Source: Paraphysomonas bandaiensis
Lineage: Eukaryota > Chrysophyceae
Direction of reading: 5' to 3'
Assembly (NCBI GenBank): GCA_965644295.1
Contig: CBFFRP010000238.1
Location: forward strand, 287,013 to 351,012
DNA: 64,000 nucleotides
The position numbers and the translations under genes are program-made. Shown piece after piece: positions 56,601 through 64,000 of the stretch. Every line of letters starts with the position of its first letter. The first letter of the stretch is position 1. Below the pieces are notes generated by a model that was given only the letters and a program-made list of their open reading frames with translations, did no database searches and was not told the DNA's origin.

Positions 56601-59332
56601 TCAAACTAGCCACCTAGGTCGCTTGTGGCTTGTTAATTGTGATTTAGGTGTCTCTGAGGTTGTTGATCGTTTCCTGTTGCTGCTGGATGGGATGTCGAAC
56701 CCAGCTCCCCCCATCAATGTAGTTCGCAATTGAAGAAAATTAGTTGTTCCTAGTGGTTTCGTGAGAAGATCGGCTAACATTGACGTGGTGGGAATATGGT
56801 CAACAGTCAATTGGTTTTCGGCAATATTTTCTCGAATGAAATGATACCGTATCGCAATATGTTTCGTACGACGATGATGAGTAGGATTGTAACATAATTG
56901 GACTGCCCCTTTATTATCGCACCAAATGGTTGTTGAGAATGGAAGTTTGAAACCAATTTCTGATAATAAGGAGCGTAGCCATAATGCTTCCTGAGCTGCT
57001 GACGATAGAGCCATATACTCAGCTTCAGTAGATGACAATGCCACAGTTGTCTGTAATCGAGATTGCCATGATATAAGACAATTACCTATGAAGAATGTAA
57101 AGGCTGTAGTGGACCGTCGAGTGAGGTGACACCGTGCCCAATCGCTATCGCAGTATCCTGACAATGTTATGTGGGATCCAGAATATATCTATCCTTGCTT
57201 AGCAGTGCCATTGAGATACCTAAGAACATGTAACGCAGCATTACAGGTAGTTAGATTAGGCATATCAGAAAATCTGGCAAGAGTATTGACTGCATAGGCG
57301 ATATCCGGTCGAGTGCATACAGCTAGATACATTAGGGAACCTATGAGCTCCTTGTAGGGGAAATTCTGAACATAACTTTGATTTGACTCTGAAAGATGAT
57401 TGTATTCATGTAAATCATAGTTGAAAGACAGTAACATAGGTGTTGACATGGGTTTACTGTTGGACATGTTGAATTTGTCCAGTAGCTTTCTGACGTACTG
57501 CTCCTGACTGAGAGTCGTGATATTTTTGTCAAAGTCTTGATGAATGGAGATGCCCAAGTAATAATCTAGGAGTCCGAGATCCGTAATTTCGAACTTTTTG
57601 GATAAATGGTCTTTGAATTGTTGGATATCAGTGTCGGATGTAGATGCTATAATAATATCATCCACATACATGGCTATTAGCATAATCCTGCCATTAATCT
57701 GCTTTTTGAATATACACGGGTCAGATATTAGTCTGGTGAAACCCATATCTAGCATAAAATTTGTACAGCACTTATACCAGTTAAGAGGTCACCTGCTTGC
57801 TTTAGACCGTAGATGCTTTTCATCAGTTTGAGGACTTTTCCGTCAGGGACGTCCATGCCAGGAGGGGGATTCATGTATATGTCCTCTTCGAAGTCAGCAT
57901 TGATGTACGCAGTTGTGAAATCGATTTGGTGCAATTTGAGTTTCATAATAGTCGAAAGGGCAATAATTGTACGTAGTGATGTAGCCTTTGCGACGGGGCT
58001 GTATGTATCATTGTAATCGATGCCTTGGATTTGAGTAAAACCCTGTGCGACTAGTCGAGCCTTGAATTTGATATCATTCTGTTTTCTTTTTATTTTGAAT
58101 ATGAGTTTCCCCTTTATGGCTCTTGCTCCAGGTGGTAACGCAGTGTATCTCCAGCACCCTTTCCTCTGAAGAGTGGATATTTCTCTATTGATAGCATCGA
58201 TCCACTGCTGTTTATATTTACCTGAAATAGCATCTTGAACACTCTTTGGTGTATCGGTTAGCTCGTCAATGTCATCGTAATTACTGATAGCATGCATAAC
58301 AATATCAATATTGTTTGTATGTAATTTTGATATACATTGTGTGTCATGTGCCATATGATTTACTACATGTTTAGCATTTACATCACATGTATATACACCA
58401 TCACCTAGTTTGTGTATATTTACAATTACCCGTTTCCTGGCCATTCTCCTGCTTCGGAGAACACTCTTTCTACCAGCTAAAAATTGTTGTTTTGCTGTAG
58501 CACGAACCTTACTTGGCCCTTCAGGTGTACCCTGATTTTCCCAATCTCCCGATGAATCAGCAGGCTTGTTACAGCGTTTGGCCACACGCTGACGCACACG
58601 ATCCACTTGACCGTGTGGTGCCGGATTCGGCACTAGATTCCCATTGAATTGTTTCGAAGGGCGAGTCTTCGCTATCTTTGCATCGGAGTGGGTAGGTTCA
58701 CACCGATGGCTGCTGATTCTCTCCTGCGCGGCATCATGATGTCTGAGATTCACGCCACTCCCCCTGGAAGTAGCGGCTGGCGCTGGAGATCCATTAACTG
58801 TATCGGGGTCTCGATCTGATTTGCTGGATTTATGTATTGGGGTTTTCGATCGAGACGTATTACATTTGAGACCAACTGCTTTGAGTTCTATGTATTCTTC
58901 AGTGTACTTTTCGACGTCTGCAGCATGAATGGGGTCGTCGAGCTGGATGATTCGTGTAGTGTCACCGCTGTCGTCCACTAGACCACGATATGCTGCGATT
59001 AATCCTTTTCTGAGCTTTATTTGAGTCGTTACATATGTTAATCCATCGTCTGGATCTACATGAGCTAGACCTATGAGATATTTGAAACTTTCTACTGTCC
59101 TGGAGGTCTCATTCTCTCTGAAGATCTCATTTATCTCTTTAAAATATCTCTTATCCGCTGGTGGAACGCATTCGTTGAAAAATACATGTCCTGATATAAC
59201 AAAATCTCTTAATGCGGGAACAAAGACTATATATCCAGGACCATCCTCTCGATAGCCCATAAAATACCCAGGCCAGCTATGTCTGTCCCAGTTGTTCTTT
59301 CGGAGACTGTATGAACAACTCAGGTCTTGCAA
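56601..59332 (-). pseudogene. Ty1/copia retrotransposon, 5'-truncated and broken
   Basis: Minus-strand coding runs 59332 to 56601. It opens after the integrase core (WPGYFMGYREDGPGYIVF is the post-core region) and continues through a 300-residue linker. The reverse transcriptase follows (ALPPGARAIKGKLIFKIKRK, KARLVAQGFTQ, IDFTTAYINADFEED, and the active site MYVDDIIIAS), then RNase H (GYCDSDWA, STEAEYMAL, WCDNKGAVQL, ADLLTKPLG). There are two lesions: a frameshift near 57750, just after GLKQAG, and an in-frame TAG at about 57186-57188. Gag, protease and the integrase catalytic core are missing. The element cannot be autonomous. Confidence 0.94.
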
Positions 59333-60528
59333 CCTAAGATCACTGAAAAGATATGAAATGGTTGTTTATCGAAACAACAAAACAGAATGCTATAATAATA
59401 ACTCTTTAAGAAACCAACAGCCAGAAACACAAGCTCCCCTGTATCCTGCAATCTAAAGCTCCCAATAGACAGATCAGTCAACCAACTATGTTAATTTCAT
59501 AGAGAATTATTATTAAAACTAAGTTACAAGCGAAACAAAAGACAGACCCCTAGTCTAAAGACTCCTCCTCATACACAGGACATTGAATGCAACCACAACC
59601 GTACAATATGCTCATACATGTACTACACTACATACGATTCATATCCTACATCGTTTATAGTCAAAAACGCCCTGAAATACGCCTAAATAGGTCCTTTCCA
59701 AAAACTCCGATTTTTGAGTCCCAAAACCCCAAAAATCCCCAATTTTTGAGAATTGCAGAAAATCGCCGATTTTCGAGCCACAAACACCCAAAATGACAAT
59801 ATTCGAATCCACAAAAATTGCAAGCACATTTCATGACAACGTGAAATACACAATCGCCAACTCATGCATAATACCGACAAAATGCAATCGGGTTCAAAAG
59901 CTTACAATCGAACGGTTAAATATCATTTCCTTGCAAGAGTGTGTACTTTAGACTGGACCATACAAATACACTCATATTCAGATCACTAACATGCCCATGA
60001 CACCTCTGCATCTGCGTCCAATGGCACCTTACGAATTCCTCCCCATTCCGGAGAAAATCGATGGTGTGTGGCAATGGAAAAATAATCGTATATCATAGTC
60101 CGGAACGATGAGCAAGCACATAGAGCTGTTCAAAACCATCAGAAAGCTTCTCATAATGATGAATGGACTACGAATATCGCACATGCGGTACCAATCAATG
60201 CTTCCTAACTCAAAACGCTATGACACCGACTACCGTATGGATATAGGCGTAAACCGACGGGTAGCAATCGCGTAGATCAAAGAAAACGTGTGTTCGAGGG
60301 TAAATCCTAGTTGTCTGTCGTCTTGCCCTCGTAATAATAATCTGTATCTCTTGTTGTCACCAATCTTATACAAAACAAGCTACATATACCCTACATATTA
60401 TGTTATCATATCGTTATTGCATTAATATAGTTATCAATATTATTATGATGATGTCATTAAACGTGTTAAAGGGTGTTATAAAAGCCCACGGCTTTACATT
60501 ACCCTTTCTCCCCCCCCGGATGCCGTAG
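59333..60528. other. spacer between copia and gypsy elements, including gypsy 3' flank
   Basis: The stretch next to 60528 is probably the gypsy 3' end. A G-rich polypurine run on the minus strand (60506-60523) is followed by TGTAAAGCCGTGGGCTTTTA from 60498, a plausible LTR start. The LTR end could not be fixed. The rest, including a C/A-rich low-complexity patch at 59690-59820, holds no gene. Confidence 0.5.
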
Positions 60529-63500
60529 CTACTCCTGAATAATTTTGGGATAAGCCGCAGCGAGCGACGCATCAACCAAAATCATGCGAGCAGGGTCAAA
60601 ATCCTTCTGGGACCCCCAACAATAGACCAAATAGTTGTCGAAGGCATAGTTGGAACCGTTGAGATTAAAACGGGCGCTAATCTTGCGTTTGGAATTCTTG
60701 TGATACCAATGGGTGTACGTGAATTCCATGACATACGCGGCCGTGGCATAATCCGGTAAACCAAGACTCTCGTACCACAGGTCACCATAGAACCTGAGGT
60801 CAACATAGACAGTATCTCCAACCGAAACTGTTGTGATATTCTCCTTCCTCATTGAAGAGATAAAACGCTTCGCCGTAAACGAGTCGTACGCGAGGTGTCG
60901 CAAGTAAGGCCTAGACTCACAAAAATCGTAATATGCCTCACACTGAATATCCGGTGTCCATGGAATGTCCAAGATATCGCCGTCCGCATACTTCACCTTG
61001 AAGACCATCGTAGATTTGGTTCGTGAATCTCCCGTATATGAAAGAATTTCCTCCACCTTAAATTGTTCATGGTCTCGCATCGCCGCCTCAATAGCCGATT
61101 CCTTATCTCCGAAAAATGGCTCAAGATCAGAGACAGAGTATTCCCGAATTCCCCCGGTAAGAAGATTTCGAATTTGAACATCATTCTTGTATTGCCGTAC
61201 CACTTCGAAAGGACCCTTCATCCTCGAGGATAATTTCGGATGTGGTTTAGCACCAGCGTCGAACATAACAAAATCGCCTGGACAATACTGGTTTTGTTTG
61301 GCAGGATCCAAACCCGCTTCCGCTCGTTTCTCAACTAGAGACTTCTGGTAATCTGCTGATATCTGGCGAACTAGAGCTAAGTAATCGTTCAGCCTTTTCA
61401 ACAGCTGATGAGACGGATCATTGTCTCTCCCCTGGGCGGCCAGAAGATTCTTATAAATGGAATCCTGGGACCCAAACGTCAGTTCGAATGCAGAATACCC
61501 CGTCTCACTACTCTCGTGGGTATTCAGAATGAACATGATAGAAGCAAGTAACAGTTCGTCCTCTAAAACAGCATCAGCTTCGATTCTCTTATCAAAACAA
61601 ATAGCCCGGATGTGACGAACCACTTCCTTAATAATACGCTCACATCCGTTGACGTGCCTGTTGGCAATACTAAAAACATGACGAAGTCCTGACAACTTAA
61701 CCAGTTCTGCAAAAAGTTCTGATTTGAGATCAGGACCCATATCTGATATAATCATATCCGTGAGCCCGTATGTACACCAGCACTTCCACACTGCTGTAGC
61801 TAAATTGATAGCTGTCATTCCTTTCACCGCATATAGGTACACCAATTTCGTAAACAAATTAACCATGACCACAATATGCGTGTAACCAGATTTTGAAACA
61901 GGTGTAATAGCAACCGCGTCAATTCCCAAAGCACTCCTGGAATGAGGCGGTTTTAAATGTCTAGTAATAGGAATCAATCGCTGCTTCAGCTCTCGCCTAT
62001 TCTTCTGACAGTTGATACATTCGTCCACGAAGTCTGCAACCACCTTGAAAGGCACGCCGTGTCCCGGAAATTGCTTACACAGACGCTTCCACGTCTCTTT
62101 CGCACCCCAGTGTCCTGCTTGCGCGTTGTGAACCTCTTTGATAGCCTGATAATAATCTATCCTCTGTACCTCCGTAGGCGGCGCGATCTCTTGAACGTCG
62201 TCCTCAAAATCGTCTTTTTCAAAGATGTTATGCAGTGTCACGAAGTTCACTTCATCTGAGTCGAAATCGTCACTTTCGTCCACAAATCCGGACAAATACA
62301 GCAATCTTGACAAGCAATCCGCAACCACATTGTTCTTCCCTGGGATATGACGAATCAAAAAATCAAAATCCTGCAAATAAATTCTCCATCGAATTATCTT
62401 CGCAACTTCTGATGCCTCCATCCACACAAGGTTGTTGTGGTCCGTCTCGATTGTAAATTTCTTTCCTCTCAGATAAAACGAAAATTTCTTGACTGAATAG
62501 AATATACCAAAACCCTCCTTCTCAATAGTACACCACCTCAAGGCTTGCTCTGACAATTTCTTGGAACAGATAGCAATAGTTTGCTGTTGAATCGGACTAG
62601 ACCCAGTTCCCTCAACAGTCTGGAAAAGAATGCCTGCCACTCCATAGTCACTAGCATCTGTCCTAAGTGTCCACTCAAGATCATAATTCGGATAAAACAA
62701 AGCACAAGACTGTTGCAAACCACTCTTATAGTTTTCAAACTCCTGCCTATAATCGTGCTGCCATGTCGTTTCTTCCCAATTAAAACTACTCTTAGTCATA
62801 TCCGTAAGATGTTTAACCAAATCTGAGTAATTCTGAACAAATGGAGCAAAGAATACTCCCAGACCCAACAAAGATCTAATCTTCTTACATCTATTTCCAT
62901 TCTCTGGAAAAGGAATCTTCAATAAAGCCTCTTTCCTATCGTCCGTGAGCTCGAAACTATTGTGCCTTACCAAATAGCCAAAAAACTTGATCTCCCTAAA
63001 TCCTAACCAGGTCTTTGCAAATTTCAACACAACTCCATGTTCAATGCATCTATCCAGGAAAATCTCCAGCTTCTTATACGCATCATCAAAATCATGTGCC
63101 AATAACAGAACATTATCAAATATACACAGCGCCCATTCCAGATCTCCAAACAATTTGACTACCGCTTCTTGCAACACACTAATCCCTGGAGACACTCCCT
63201 CCGGAAGGAATAAAGGCTGAAATTGGCCCCACGGTGTTTGAACTGACAATTTTTCAGATGTGTTCTCATGCAACCTGATCTGATGGAACGCATTCGTGAG
63301 GTCAATGTCCATAAATATCTTATAGCCAATAATACGATCCAACTCATGTCTTACATTAGGAACTGTATAGTGTGGACTTGGAATGTACTTGTTGATTTGC
63401 ACGTAATCCCCACAAATCCTAATAAAAGGTTTCGTGGCTTTTGGCGCGATCACCAAACAAGAAGCCCATGGCGACCTACTAGGAACATAGATGTAACCAC

Positions 63501-63539
63501 ACAGTCTCCTAAACTCCTTCTCCGCATCCTCATAATCTA
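60529..63539 (-). mobile_element. Ty3/gypsy retrotransposon pol (RT, RNase H, integrase, chromo-like tail)
   Basis: About 975 codons are open from near 63539 to the stop at 60529. Domains in order are: reverse transcriptase (FIRICGDYVQINKYI, FMDIDLTNAFHQIRL, then CIFDNVLLLAHDFDDA at the catalytic site); RNase H (TDASDYGVAGILFQ, ETDHNNLVWM); the integrase zinc-binding His/Cys box (VHNAQAGHWG, CINCQKN); and the integrase catalytic region with GIDAVAI, IISDMGPDLKS and a Glu in HVNGCERIIKE. The tail is chromodomain-like (FKVEEILSYTGD, FKVKYADGDILDIPW). The reverse transcriptase box reads F-D-N rather than Y-x-D-D. The long open frame shows the pol copy is young. A frameshift just upstream, near 63540, separates it from the gag/protease part. 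Confidence 0.94.
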
Positions 63540-64000
63540 GGATTTACGGGTCTTGCCTTCGGCTTGATCCTAGGAGGGCAAATTCTCAGCGAACTCGATG
63601 TTCAACGGATCCACTCCTTTTATACCTTCCCACCGCTCTGGAACAAATACCCTCTACTCCCTTAGTCCTCAATAACTCCAGCACCGGTGCGCTGCTGAGA
63701 ACTCTGGAGACACGTGCTCACCAAACATATCCTCGCTGAACTCGCTCAAAGCTTCCTCTCTAGTTTTTCCAAGAAAAATTCGAGGCAATCCATGAACTGC
63801 GAAGGGTCCGGAACATCCACCCTTTCAGGTGCTACCTCCCCATTACTGTCACCTGATGGCTGCAATAATTCTTCAACCGCATTCAACAACAAATCATCCT
63901 CGGTAACATCGTCCTCACGCCTTTTAACAAAACTTACTTCTGATTCAATTCGTTCAATAGTCCTTCCTTTAAGCTACAAATAGAAAATAATCCCATAGAT
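63540..64000 (-). pseudogene. upstream gag/protease-RT linker part of the gypsy element, frameshifted, runs off the window
   Basis: In shifting minus-strand frames the region encodes pieces such as SEFSEDMFGEHVSPEF, VEGIFVPERWEGIKGVDPL and RIKPKARPVNPRLY. These normally lie directly before the gypsy reverse transcriptase. Several frameshifts or stops split them (for example near 63540 and after LERKL). The 5' end of the element and its LTR are outside the window. Confidence 0.75.

Overview
This is a nuclear genome window from a microbial eukaryote. At least 14 of the 15 recognised host genes read as intact, and 10 of them are split by spliceosomal GT-AG introns. The introns are very short: nearly all are 41-85 nt, with two candidates of 106 and 117 nt. 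Exons are clearly richer in G+C than the AT-rich spacers. The gene set mixes a canonical topoisomerase VI B subunit, a calcium-dependent protein kinase, a Q-V-Y-H-H-type fatty acid elongase, RAB28 (a Rab usually linked to cilia), a cAMP-receptor-like 7TM protein, a group XII-like phospholipase A2 and a bacterial-style glycosyltransferase. That mixture argues against an animal, fungus or land plant and for a protist or algal lineage. The species cannot be named from the sequence. An interstitial TTAGGG run hints at a TTAGGG-type telomere.

Layout. 1-2552: tail of a copia element with LTR, then a 1.76 kb hAT-type element with a perfect 8-bp target duplication. 2762-12065: two head-to-head gene pairs, multicopper oxidase / PC-esterase and TOP6B / phytanoyl-CoA dioxygenase-like. 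12066-15944: repeat island with a second hAT-type element, copies of a dispersed repeat called E here, and a telomere-like run inside an inverted repeat. 15945-20126: 7TM receptor-like gene and an alpha/beta hydrolase, head to head across a 1.83 kb (TGTA)n array. 20127-22420: E copy carrying a nested 309-bp insertion. 22421-28455: RIC1-like gene. 28456-32239: apparent gene desert. 32240-36254: transmembrane CDPK-like kinase and ELO elongase, head to head. 36255-43168: E copies, a GT2 glycosyltransferase, a third hAT-type element. 43169-46368: RAB28 and PRP38 head to head across a second (TGTA)n array. 48081-48719: secreted phospholipase A2. 50485-55457: divergent ABC half-transporter and casein kinase II beta, head to head. 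55458-64000: retroelement block with a broken copia and a gypsy element running off the right edge.

The genes do not form one pathway. The recurring theme is architecture: six of the host gene neighbourhoods are divergent pairs sharing a short 5' spacer, and both long tetranucleotide arrays sit in such spacers. Biologically notable loci are the membrane-anchored CDPK, the ABC protein with a degenerate nucleotide-binding domain, the signal-peptide-bearing two-module glycosyltransferase, and the membrane-anchored multicopper oxidase. No clearly new multi-gene system was found.
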